Origin: an uncultured Chthoniobacterales bacterium
GTDB lineage: Bacteria > Verrucomicrobiota > Verrucomicrobiia > Chthoniobacterales > CAKUMP01
Length of the DNA: 9,641 bases
NCBI GenBank assembly: GCA_934667795.1
Contig: CAKUMP010000075.1
Span: 1-9,641, forward strand
Reading direction: 5' to 3'
Numbering within the stretch: the first letter of the stretch is position 1; every line of letters begins with the position of its first letter. A program made the translations under genes and the position numbers. Below, one piece after another: positions 1 through 6,926 of the stretch. The notes beneath the pieces were generated by a model. The model was not told the origin of the DNA. It searched no databases and saw only the letters and a program-made list of their open reading frames with translations.

Positions 1-2
1 GA

Positions 3-659
3 TGGTATCTAAAGGGCAGATTCAGGATATTCATGTGGCCTATTCAAGATACGATCTGGGATATATCGGAGATATTGATCTTTCTGAGTTGGTCGCTGGT
101 ATTGATTTACATGATTGTGGGGGGCGTGTATCGGGTGAGGTTGATGGGAGCATTCACGGGACCTTTGGGGTTACTTCTGGCGGTTCTGGGATTATGGATG
201 AGGGGACCGGTAGAAAAGGTTGTTTCGTTAGGGAAAGCTAATTTCTGGCTGGAGTTGCATGGAGCGTTTGCGATTATCGCGCATGGGGCATTTGCGCTTG
301 CCGGGGTCAGTGCAGTGATGTTTTTAGTCATGCAGGGATTATTAAAAAGACGTTCGATTCATTCCCTGTTTTATCGATTGCCTCCGATTTCGTCCTTATC
401 GACTGTAAACAAGCGTTTATTATGGATTGGGGTGGGGTTATTGAGTCTGGGATTAGGGTGTGGATTTCTGGCGGGAGTATTACCTGAATGGGAAAAACTG
501 TTATCGGCCTGGAGTGTATGGGGGATTTATTTGGGGATTAGTCTTTTTAGTTTAAGGAAAAATGTTTCTCCGAGATTGGTAGCATTGCTTTCGATATGTG
601 CCTTTGTGGGGAGTATGTTGGTGTTATGGGGGATAGCCGTTTTTGTGGGGCAAATGTAA
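3..659 (+). CDS. HemX/CcsA-like cytochrome c assembly family membrane protein (5' end outside window)
   Basis: The reading frame is open from base 3, so the true start lies before the window; the ATG at 33 is internal because the family-like pattern begins before it. About 218 residues are visible. They form about six hydrophobic segments, with a Trp-rich first helix (ILIFLSW), a GAFTGPLG turn and a two-histidine helix (LHGAFAIIAHGAFAL). This matches the C-terminal half of the CcsA/HemX family, integral membrane proteins encoded either in cytochrome c maturation loci or beside hemA. The haem-handling WWD motif and the usual W-D-P-K stretch of true CcsA are not seen; the equivalent place reads EWEKLLSAWSVWGIYL. 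That favours the HemX side of the family, whose members affect GluTR level or haem supply. The stop is 5 bases before the chosen hemA start, which supports co-transcription and perhaps translational coupling. Whether it acts in cytochrome c assembly or in HemA regulation cannot be settled from this part. Confidence 0.75.
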   Translation, partial: WYLKGRFRIFMWPIQDTIWDISEILIFLSWSLVLIYMIVGGVYRVRLMGAFTGPLGLLLAVLGLWMRGPVEKVVSLGKANFWLELHGAFAIIAHGAFALAGVSAVMFLVMQGLLKRRSIHSLFYRLPPISSLSTVNKRLLWIGVGLLSLGLGCGFLAGVLPEWEKLLSAWSVWGIYLGISLFSLRKNVSPRLVALLSICAFVGSMLVLWGIAVFVGQM

Positions 660-664
660 GAGTG

Positions 665-1729
665 ATGACAAGCGAAATGAATATAATTTGCTTAGGTTTA
701 AATCATAAAACGGCGACGGTGGATATCCGTGAGCGCTTTGCGATTCAGGAGCCGGAGATGGAGGCAGCGATTCGCAAGTTCCGTGAGATTGAGGGGGTGA
801 AGGAAACGGTCATTGTCTCCACTTGTAACCGGGTGGAATTTTATGCGGTAGGAGAAGACCTGGTAGAAGGGTTTCATGCTCTGGATCATTTTCTGAAAGA
901 GCATAGTGGGTTGAGCAAAGAAGATCTGGAAGTTTTATATCGTTATGATTTACACCATAGCGTTCAGCATTTATTTCGTGTGGTATCTGGCCTGGACTCC
1001 ATGGTGATTGGTGAAACAGAAATTTTAGGGCAGGTTAAAAATGCGTATAATGCTGCTTTGCAGAGTGGCGTGACCTCGAAGATTCTGAACCGTTTATTTC
1101 AAAAAGCATTTCAGGTAGCGAAAGTGGTGCGGACGAAAACCAAGATTACACGTGGTGCCGTTTCGGTAGGTGCTGTTGCCGTGGAATTAGCGGGGAAAAT
1201 CTTTGGGAAGCTGCAGCAATGTCATGTGATGGTTTTAGGTGCTGGCGAGATGAGTGAGCGGACGATCCGTGCGTTGCAGGGCCGGGGGGTGGAAAATATT
1301 ACCGTCAGCAACCGTTCACTGGAGCGAGCACAGGAACTTGCGGAGAGAATCGGTGCGAAAGCGGTGTCGCTCGATCAATGGAAAGAACAAGTCCGGCAGA
1401 TGGACATATTGATCACCTCGACCTCTGCGACGCATCCGATTGTCACGTATGACATATTAAAACCGATCATGGTCCAGCGGATGGGACGTCCGCTTTTTAT
1501 TATTGATATAGCAGTGCCGCGAGATGTGGATGAAGAAGTGCAGCGGATTGAGAACGTGTATTTGTATGATATTGATTCTTTGCAGGCGATTGCAAATGAT
1601 TCGCTGCAACTGCGATCGAAGGAAATAGAAACCTGTGAAGCGATCATACAGGAGCATGTAGAAGAATTTTTTGCATGGCTGGAAAAGGAAAATGAGCGGC
1701 GGGCCCGGAGGGAGACATTAACCGGGTGA
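665..1729 (+). CDS. hemA: Glutamyl-tRNA reductase, short form
   Basis: GluTR reduces the glutamate on tRNA-Glu with NADPH to glutamate-1-semialdehyde, the first committed step of C5-pathway tetrapyrrole synthesis. Visible landmarks are GLNHKTA at residues 11-17, the catalytic cysteine in STCNRVEF (Cys54), the long signature containing SGLDSMVIGETEILGQVK, the NADPH-binding loop VLGAGEMS, the ITSTSA motif and FIIDIAVPRDVD. The frame is open back to 596, but homology begins at MNIICLG. I chose the ATG at 665, just after the upstream stop; the ATG at 677 (350 residues) is equally possible, and neither has a well-placed Shine-Dalgarno. The protein is 354 residues, whereas most bacterial GluTRs have about 420. 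It ends soon after the start of the spinal helix, so most of the C-terminal dimerisation bundle is missing. No continuation is seen in the other frames downstream, so this is not a recent frameshift. Chlamydial HemA is, as I recall, similarly short. Confidence 0.95.
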   Translation: MTSEMNIICLGLNHKTATVDIRERFAIQEPEMEAAIRKFREIEGVKETVIVSTCNRVEFYAVGEDLVEGFHALDHFLKEHSGLSKEDLEVLYRYDLHHSVQHLFRVVSGLDSMVIGETEILGQVKNAYNAALQSGVTSKILNRLFQKAFQVAKVVRTKTKITRGAVSVGAVAVELAGKIFGKLQQCHVMVLGAGEMSERTIRALQGRGVENITVSNRSLERAQELAERIGAKAVSLDQWKEQVRQMDILITSTSATHPIVTYDILKPIMVQRMGRPLFIIDIAVPRDVDEEVQRIENVYLYDIDSLQAIANDSLQLRSKEIETCEAIIQEHVEEFFAWLEKENERRARRETLTG

Positions 1730-1772
1730 GTGGAAATGGAATTTGTAAAATACCTGAACAAGCAGGAAAGAA

Positions 1773-2774
1773 ATGAGCAGAGATATGGCTGGTAAGGAAA
1801 AAATTCGATTAGGTACCCGAGGGAGTGCATTAGCGATGGTGCAGGCGCGAGAAGTAAAAGCGTTGCTGGAAGAGCGGGTGCCGGGGCTGGAAGTAGAATT
1901 GGTAGAGATTGCCACGACCGGGGATAAACGTTTGGATATTGCACTTTCTTCTGCGACTTCTGCAAGTGGTGGGACGATTGAAAAAGGTCTGTTTACGAAA
2001 GAACTGGAAAATGCATTGCTGGATAAAGAAATTGATATTGCGGTGCATAGTTTGAAAGATGTTCCCACTGAGCAGCCGGAATCCCTCGAAGTGGTGGTGA
2101 CTTTGCCGCGAGAGCAGACATCGGATCTGTTGTTGACAAAAGAAAAAACGGCCTGGCAGGAATTCCCTCAGCGGGCGGTGGTGGCAACATCCAGTGAGCG
2201 CAGAAAATGGCAGTTGCTTCAATTGCGCGAAGATCTGGAAATTGTGCCGGTACGGGGAAATGTGCCAACACGATTAAGGAAATTTCTCAATGAGGAAAAA
2301 TGGTCGGGAATGGTGTTGGCGCAGGCAGGGTTGTTAAGGTTAGGTTATTTGTTACATGCGGATAAAGCATTTAACGAAGACTCTCTACACGGGGATGCAG
2401 GATGGTTTGAACATGAAGGAGAGAAAATATTTTTCCAAAGTATGGGAGATCGTATGCCCGGGGCTGCGGGGCAGGGAGCCATTGCGGTGGAATGCCGGCG
2501 AAACGACCTGCGGGTCATTTCATTTTTACAGAAAATTCATGATGAAACCACGTGGGAATGTGTCGGCATGGAAAGAGAAATTTTGCGACGTCTGGGGGGA
2601 GGGTGTCAAATGCCTCTGGGGATTTTAGCGAAGAAAAATCATGAAGGGATATACCGGATGCAAGCGCAATTATTTCGGATGGAGAGTGGAAAAATACAAA
2701 TGCAGGAAGGGGCAGGAGAGGGGATGAACCGCGAGGCGGTCATTGCTGCTGTTGCGGAACAACTGGGGATTTAA
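1773..2774 (+). CDS. hemC: Porphobilinogen deaminase (hydroxymethylbilane synthase)
   Basis: This cytosolic enzyme condenses four porphobilinogen molecules into hydroxymethylbilane on a covalently bound dipyrromethane cofactor. Domain 1 opens with IRLGTRGSALAMVQA and carries the catalytic aspartate in AVHSLKDVPT (Asp96). Domain 2 shows ATSSERR and the VPVRGNVPTRL stretch, and the return to domain 1 has AAGQGAIAVECR. The cofactor cysteine is in LGGGCQMPLG (Cys278). The ATG at 1773 has AGGA five bases upstream and was preferred to the ATG at 1785. The product has 333 residues, slightly longer than the usual ~310. The extra length is mainly an insertion of about 20 residues between GLLRLGY and the AAGQGA motif, rich in acidic and aromatic residues. 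The gene lies 43 bases after hemA and 4 bases before the SUMT-HemD gene that uses its product. Confidence 0.96.
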   Translation: MSRDMAGKEKIRLGTRGSALAMVQAREVKALLEERVPGLEVELVEIATTGDKRLDIALSSATSASGGTIEKGLFTKELENALLDKEIDIAVHSLKDVPTEQPESLEVVVTLPREQTSDLLLTKEKTAWQEFPQRAVVATSSERRKWQLLQLREDLEIVPVRGNVPTRLRKFLNEEKWSGMVLAQAGLLRLGYLLHADKAFNEDSLHGDAGWFEHEGEKIFFQSMGDRMPGAAGQGAIAVECRRNDLRVISFLQKIHDETTWECVGMEREILRRLGGGCQMPLGILAKKNHEGIYRMQAQLFRMESGKIQMQEGAGEGMNREAVIAAVAEQLGI

Positions 2775-2778
2775 TTTT

Positions 2779-4320
2779 ATGAAAGAAGTTCAGTCAGGAA
2801 TATGTTATTTAACAGGAGCCGGACCGGGAGATGTGGGACTGGTGACATTAAAAGCACGCGAATGTATCGAACAGGCAGAAGTTCTGGTATATGACTATTT
2901 ATGTAATCCTGTTTTATTGACTTGGGCACCAAAATCGGCAGAGGTGATTTATGCGGGGAAAAAAGCGGGTGCGCATGTGCTGAAACAGGAAGAAATCAAT
3001 GCCTTGCTGGTAAAACATACGCGTGCAGGAAAGCGTGTGGTACGCTTGAAAGGGGGGGATCCATTTGTTTTTGGGCGTGGTGGAGAAGAAGCGCAGGCGT
3101 TGGCACAAGCCGGGTTAAAATTTGAGATTGTTCCCGGGATCAGTTCTGCGATAGCTGGCCCTGCTTATGCCGGAATTCCTGTGACACATCGGGGATATAA
3201 CACCCAACTCACTATTTTTACCGGGCATGAAAACCCTGAAAAAGAAGCTTCGGGGATAAATTATGCACAGATTGCGAAGACCCCCGGGACGAAAGTCATG
3301 TTAATGGGGGTAGAGCGCCTGGCGATTATTGCGGAAGAATTACAGGCGCATGGAATGAAAGGCGATACGCCGGTGGCTCTTGTACGGTGGGCAACCACCG
3401 GAAAACAGGAAACCCTGGTATCGATATTGTCGCAGGTGGCGGAGGAAGTGGAAAAAACAGGTTTTACCGCTCCTGCTGTTGCGATTTTCGGTGGAGTGGT
3501 AGAATTACGAAAAGAACTGAACTGGTTTGAAGAAAGACCGCTCTTTGGAAAAAAAGTGGTCGTAACCAGAACCCGAAGACAAGCGGGTGAACTCAGCCGT
3601 CAGCTTGCTGAACTGGGTGCAGATGTGTATGAAATTCCGACTATCCGGATGGAAGCCCCCACCAAGCGCAAGCTCATGAAGGAATTGATCAGTGATGCCC
3701 ATCATTATGACTGGCTGGTTTTCACCAGTCCAAATGGAGTAGATGCATTTTTTGAAGAGTTTTTTCAGATTTATAAAGACGTGCGCGCCATTGGCGGAGC
3801 ACGTATCGCTGTGATTGGACCGGGAACTGCAGCAAAAGTTCGGCAATACCATCTGGATGTGGACCTTATCCCCGACCAGTACGTCGCAGAAGAAATTGTT
3901 AAGAAATTTCATGACCAGGAAGGCAGTCTGGACAATCTGAAAATGCTGGTTGTAAGACCGGAAGTCACGCGTGATGTTTTAAGCGGTCAATTGTCCGCAT
4001 TGGGTGCTATCGTAGATGAATGTCTGGTGTATCGCACCGTTCCCGAAAAACAGGATCCGACAGGTGGGATGGAGCGATTTCAGCAGGAACCACCCGATAT
4101 CATCACGTTTACAAGTTCCTCTACCGTCGAACGGTTTCTGGATTTGGAATTGCCTTTTCCAGAAGGCGTGAAAATTGCAAGTATTGGCGCTATCACTTCC
4201 ACCACGTTGCGTGAAAAAGGAATCACGGTGGATATGGAAGCCAGCGAAAATACCATTCCCGGCCTGGTTAAAGTGATTTGTGAGTATTATCAAAATCAGG
4301 AAAATGACCTTAAAGATTAA
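2779..4320 (+). CDS. cobA-hemD: Bifunctional uroporphyrinogen-III C-methyltransferase / uroporphyrinogen-III synthase
   Basis: Two enzymes are fused in one 513-residue chain. Residues 5-245 are a SUMT (CobA) domain, which methylates uroporphyrinogen III at C2 and C7 with S-adenosylmethionine to give precorrin-2. It shows GAGPGD at 13-18, RLKGGDPFVFGRGGEE at 89-104 and VPGISSAIAGPAYAGIPVTH at 118-137. Residues 255-510 are a HemD domain, which closes and inverts ring D of hydroxymethylbilane. It starts at GKKVVVTRTRRQAGELSRQL and shows VFTSPNGVDAFF, IAVIGPGTA and a late IGAITSTTLREKGI. The frame extends back to an ATG at 2743 inside hemC, but homology starts at the ATG at 2779, which has GGGGA nine bases upstream and lies four bases after the hemC stop. 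The fusion ties the output of hemC both to haem synthesis and to the siroheme/cobalamin branch. Similar fusions are known in several bacterial groups. Confidence 0.95.
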   Translation: MKEVQSGICYLTGAGPGDVGLVTLKARECIEQAEVLVYDYLCNPVLLTWAPKSAEVIYAGKKAGAHVLKQEEINALLVKHTRAGKRVVRLKGGDPFVFGRGGEEAQALAQAGLKFEIVPGISSAIAGPAYAGIPVTHRGYNTQLTIFTGHENPEKEASGINYAQIAKTPGTKVMLMGVERLAIIAEELQAHGMKGDTPVALVRWATTGKQETLVSILSQVAEEVEKTGFTAPAVAIFGGVVELRKELNWFEERPLFGKKVVVTRTRRQAGELSRQLAELGADVYEIPTIRMEAPTKRKLMKELISDAHHYDWLVFTSPNGVDAFFEEFFQIYKDVRAIGGARIAVIGPGTAAKVRQYHLDVDLIPDQYVAEEIVKKFHDQEGSLDNLKMLVVRPEVTRDVLSGQLSALGAIVDECLVYRTVPEKQDPTGGMERFQQEPPDIITFTSSSTVERFLDLELPFPEGVKIASIGAITSTTLREKGITVDMEASENTIPGLVKVICEYYQNQENDLKD

Positions 4321-4330
4321 ATAATCTTTA
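4311..4330 (+). other. Short AT-rich inverted repeat at the end of the tetrapyrrole operon
   Basis: TAAAGATT and AATCTTTA form an 8-base-pair stem with an AAAT loop. It spans the cobA-hemD stop codon. The stem is AT-rich and is followed by TTAAG rather than a run of T, so it is at best a weak terminator. It does not clearly separate the tetrapyrrole genes from the chaperone genes downstream. Confidence 0.3.
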
Positions 4331-4343
4331 TTAAGTTTGAGTG

Positions 4344-4360
4344 AGGGGAGGAGGTGGTGA
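4344..4360 (+). promoter_or_regulatory. Strong Shine-Dalgarno-like purine stretch in the gap before the grpE-like gene
   Basis: The sequence AGGGGAGGAGGTGGTGA is an unusually good match to the 16S anti-Shine-Dalgarno, yet it lies about 85 bases before the grpE-like start. It sits near two tiny frames: GTG at 4357 (nine codons) and ATG at 4370 (14 codons, MHLSRRFGMKIASL). The second ends at 4414, shortly before the AAAGGAAA that probably serves the grpE-like gene. It could translate a leader peptide, act as a ribosome stand-by site, or be chance. I see no convincing sigma70 promoter, sigma32-like promoter or CIRCE operator in the 121-base gap. Confidence 0.3.
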
Positions 4361-4441
4361 ATCATAATAATGCATTTATCTCGTAGATTCGGCATGAAAA
4401 TCGCTTCTCTCTAAAAAGAAAGGAAATGGACGAATATTGTT

Positions 4442-5299
4442 ATGGAATCAACAGCGGATGAGTTTGACGCCAAACTGATGGAATTGGTAGAAGCGATGAC
4501 AAAAACATCGGCAGAGAGTACAAAGAATGCCGGGAAGACGGGTGATGCCTCAGAGAAGGAAGAAAAGGGAGGGGAAGGGGAAATGATACGCCGTTTTGAG
4601 CGGGTAGAGCATCTGGTGCAGGCGAATGGGGTCATTTTGAGAAATCTGCTGGCGGGAGAGAGTGATACTAAAAACAACGAGCGCAAAGCGGTGCTGGAGG
4701 TATTGGAGGAGGTGCGCAGACGGCTGACTGTAGAAGCGGCGAATGAAAAGCTGTTTGATCGGATGCATCAGGAGTTGAAGTCCTATCGGGATGAGTTTTT
4801 GTATGACACCATGCATAAACCGGTGATACGGGATTTACTGGGAATGCTGGATGTTCTGGACGGGCTGTTGAAAACGACGGAGAAGGAAGAAGTTTCTGCT
4901 GTTCTGCATGGAAATCTTGATAACCTGAAAGCGATGCTCCTGGAGACCCTGATAAGAATCGGGGTGGAGGAAATCGAATGCGCGGAAAATCAATTTGATG
5001 TTCGGAACCATCGAATGCTGGAAACCCTTCCTGCCGAAAATCAGGAACAGGATGGAAAAATCGCAGAAGTAGTGCGCTCCGGGTTTCGTTGGCGTAACCG
5101 CGTCATTCGCCCGATTGATGTAAAAGTTTTCCGTTATACAACGAACACGACGAACGAGGCCGCCGGTACCCCATCTACGGATGAAACGAGTGGAACGGAT
5201 GAGAATGCCACTCAAACGATAGAGAAAGAAGATACAGCACCAGAGGCGGAACAAGTCGTTTCATTTGAACAATCACCGGAAGTGGAACAAACAGATTAA
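4442..5299 (+). CDS. Divergent GrpE-family nucleotide exchange factor with acidic tail
   Basis: The core at residues 100-231 has the GrpE plan. A helix (LFDRMHQELKSYRDEFLYD) leads into DLLGMLDVLDGLL, then LLETLIRIGVEEIE and QFDVRNHRML (the family's FDPxxHEA position). The beta domain GKIAEVVRSGFRWRNRVIRPI closes the core. GrpE releases ADP from Hsp70, and a dnaK-like gene starts 18 bases downstream, so this is very probably its dedicated partner. At 285 residues it is much longer than typical GrpE (~180-200). The extra length is a charged N-terminal arm (1-100, with a Lys/Glu/Gly-rich stretch at 30-48) and a low-complexity Thr/Glu-rich acidic tail (232-285). The ATG at 4442 follows an in-frame stop at 4412; a purine stretch AAAGGAAA lies 15-20 bases upstream, so initiation looks weak. 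Similarity is confined to the core and is modest. I infer a paralogue specialised for this operon rather than the housekeeping GrpE. Confidence 0.8.
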   Translation: MESTADEFDAKLMELVEAMTKTSAESTKNAGKTGDASEKEEKGGEGEMIRRFERVEHLVQANGVILRNLLAGESDTKNNERKAVLEVLEEVRRRLTVEAANEKLFDRMHQELKSYRDEFLYDTMHKPVIRDLLGMLDVLDGLLKTTEKEEVSAVLHGNLDNLKAMLLETLIRIGVEEIECAENQFDVRNHRMLETLPAENQEQDGKIAEVVRSGFRWRNRVIRPIDVKVFRYTTNTTNEAAGTPSTDETSGTDENATQTIEKEDTAPEAEQVVSFEQSPEVEQTD

Positions 5300-5317
5300 T
5301 TTTAAAGGGATATATTC

Positions 5318-6898
5318 ATGAGCACACGTAAAGTAGTCGGGATTGATTTGGGAACCACATTTTCAGCGATTGCCCATATTGACGCTTACGGCAAGCCACA
5401 GATCATTCCAAACAGTGAAAGCGAACGCATTACTCCTTCTGTCATTTTGTTTGATGGAAATAATGCAATTGTCGGAACTTATGCAAAACAGAATGCCGTA
5501 GCGGAGCCGGAAAAAATTGTGGATTTCGTTAAGCGCGAGATTGGGAAAAGCAAGGCAGAATTCTCAAGGGAATTTAACGAGCGGATTTATTCAGCGGAAG
5601 AATTGTCTTCCTTATTGATCAAGAAACTGAAGAATGATGCAGAAAAATATCTGGATTGTAAGGTAACGGATGCGGTTATTACCGTTCCTGCGTATTTTAA
5701 TGATGCGGAGCGAACTGCGACGATGTATGCGGGGCAGTTAGCGGGGTTAAATGTGTTGCAGTTGTTGAATGAGCCCACAGCAGCGGCGTTGGTGTATGGG
5801 ATGGATAAGCTGGATCAGAATCAGACGGTTTTTGTCTTTGATCTCGGGGGTGGGACATTTGACGTCACCATTATGCGCATTGAGGGGCATCATATTCAGA
5901 TGCTTGCGACCAATGGGGACCATCGATTAGGCGGGAAAGACTGGGATGATTTGATCGTGAACCTGGTTGCAGAAGAATTTGACCGACTACATGGAGAGAA
6001 CCCTTTACTGGATCTGCAAAGTTATCAGGATTTGCAGAGCCGTGCACTGGCGGCTAAAATTCAATTATCCACTCGGCCTAAGACAACCGTTGTTCATAGC
6101 CATAATGGGAAAAGTATCAAAGTGGAACTGACGCGGGAAGACTTCGAGCGCATGTCACTGGAGTTGGTAGAAAAATGCAAGATGATATGCGAGATCGTGA
6201 TGGAAGAAGCACGGATGAAGTGGAGTGATATTGATAAAATTCTGCTCGTAGGGGGGATGACGCGGATGCCGATGGTGCGCAGCATGATCAGTGAAATTTC
6301 CGGAGTTACGATTACGGATGATGTCAGTGTGGATGAAGCAGTTGCATTAGGTGCTGCCATTCAGGCGGTATTGTGTCAGTTGGAAGCAGAGGAAAAGCTG
6401 GAACAAGAGGGGGAAGAAGTGGTCAGCCAGTTGCCGAAAGAAACAAAAGACCAGTTTACCGGACGCGAAGGCGGGCTTATTCAGGTGACGAACATTACTT
6501 CTCATACATTGGGAGTGGTGTTGTGGGATGAAACGCGTCTGGAAGAATATGTATTTCCCATGATACCTAAAATGTCTCCCTGTCCTGCGGAAGTGGTGAA
6601 TTCGTTTGGAACGGCGACGGCGAACATGCAACGGGTTGTGGTGCGTGTAGTGGAAGGGGAAAGTACGGTGCCGGGGGAATGCACTCCGCTGGGAACTTGT
6701 GATGTGGAATTGCCGCCTTATTTACCAAAAGGTTCTCCGGTGGAATTGACGTACCGGTACAATACCAATCAGACACTGGAGGTGGTGGTAAATGCATTTG
6801 GGAAACAGAATTCTGTGGAAATCAAGCGGACGACGGGATTAAGCGAAAGCGAATTGGCAGGAGCGACTGCTGATTTATCCTTGATTCAGGTTGAATAG
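5318..6898 (+). CDS. Short Hsp70/DnaK-like chaperone lacking the helical lid
   Basis: The N-terminal ATPase domain (1 to about 352) is intact. It has the phosphate-1 loop GIDLGTTFSAIA (8-19), VKREIGK with the Lys72 equivalent of DnaK Lys70, VPAYFNDAERTATMYAG (123-139), NEPTAAALVYG (151-161), FDLGGGTFDVTI with Thr180, and LLVGGMTRMPMV (309-320). A charged stretch at 354-385 then replaces the start of the standard linker. Where DnaK has its hydrophobic LLL linker and TPLSLG, this protein reads GGLIQVTNITSHTLGVV. A beta substrate-binding subdomain follows to about 510, ending in the equivalent of DnaK's SSGLSEEEI (TTGLSESEL). Only about 14 residues remain, so the alpha-helical lid is absent (526 residues against ~638 in E. 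coli DnaK). The start has AAAGGG eight bases upstream. The gene sits between the GrpE-like and J-like/FGE genes. ATP hydrolysis and GrpE dependence are expected; substrate capture and allostery should differ from DnaK. Confidence 0.9.
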   Translation: MSTRKVVGIDLGTTFSAIAHIDAYGKPQIIPNSESERITPSVILFDGNNAIVGTYAKQNAVAEPEKIVDFVKREIGKSKAEFSREFNERIYSAEELSSLLIKKLKNDAEKYLDCKVTDAVITVPAYFNDAERTATMYAGQLAGLNVLQLLNEPTAAALVYGMDKLDQNQTVFVFDLGGGTFDVTIMRIEGHHIQMLATNGDHRLGGKDWDDLIVNLVAEEFDRLHGENPLLDLQSYQDLQSRALAAKIQLSTRPKTTVVHSHNGKSIKVELTREDFERMSLELVEKCKMICEIVMEEARMKWSDIDKILLVGGMTRMPMVRSMISEISGVTITDDVSVDEAVALGAAIQAVLCQLEAEEKLEQEGEEVVSQLPKETKDQFTGREGGLIQVTNITSHTLGVVLWDETRLEEYVFPMIPKMSPCPAEVVNSFGTATANMQRVVVRVVEGESTVPGECTPLGTCDVELPPYLPKGSPVELTYRYNTNQTLEVVVNAFGKQNSVEIKRTTGLSESELAGATADLSLIQVE

Positions 6899-6926
6899 GG
6901 AATCGGGAGGGATAGTATAACAGGAT

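Noticed and set aside
596..664. Longer start for hemA with 23 extra residues
   Set aside because: It lies inside the HemX-like gene, and family similarity begins at MNIICLG; ATG 665 or 677 fits much better.
1736..1795. Nineteen-codon frame between hemA and hemC (starts MEFVKYL)
   Set aside because: It overlaps the hemC start and does not restore the missing HemA C-terminus; frames this short arise by chance.
1375..1965. 196-residue antisense frame across the hemA end
   Set aside because: Low-complexity translation opposite well-conserved coding sequence; no family features.
2743..2778. Longer start for the SUMT-HemD gene
   Set aside because: The extra residues overlap the end of hemC and have no family similarity; ATG 2779 has GGGGA nine bases upstream.
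4321..4441. CIRCE operator or sigma32-type heat-shock promoter before the chaperone genes
   Set aside because: No TTAGCACTC/GAGTGCTAA pair and no CTTGAA-CCCCAT arrangement could be found in the gap.
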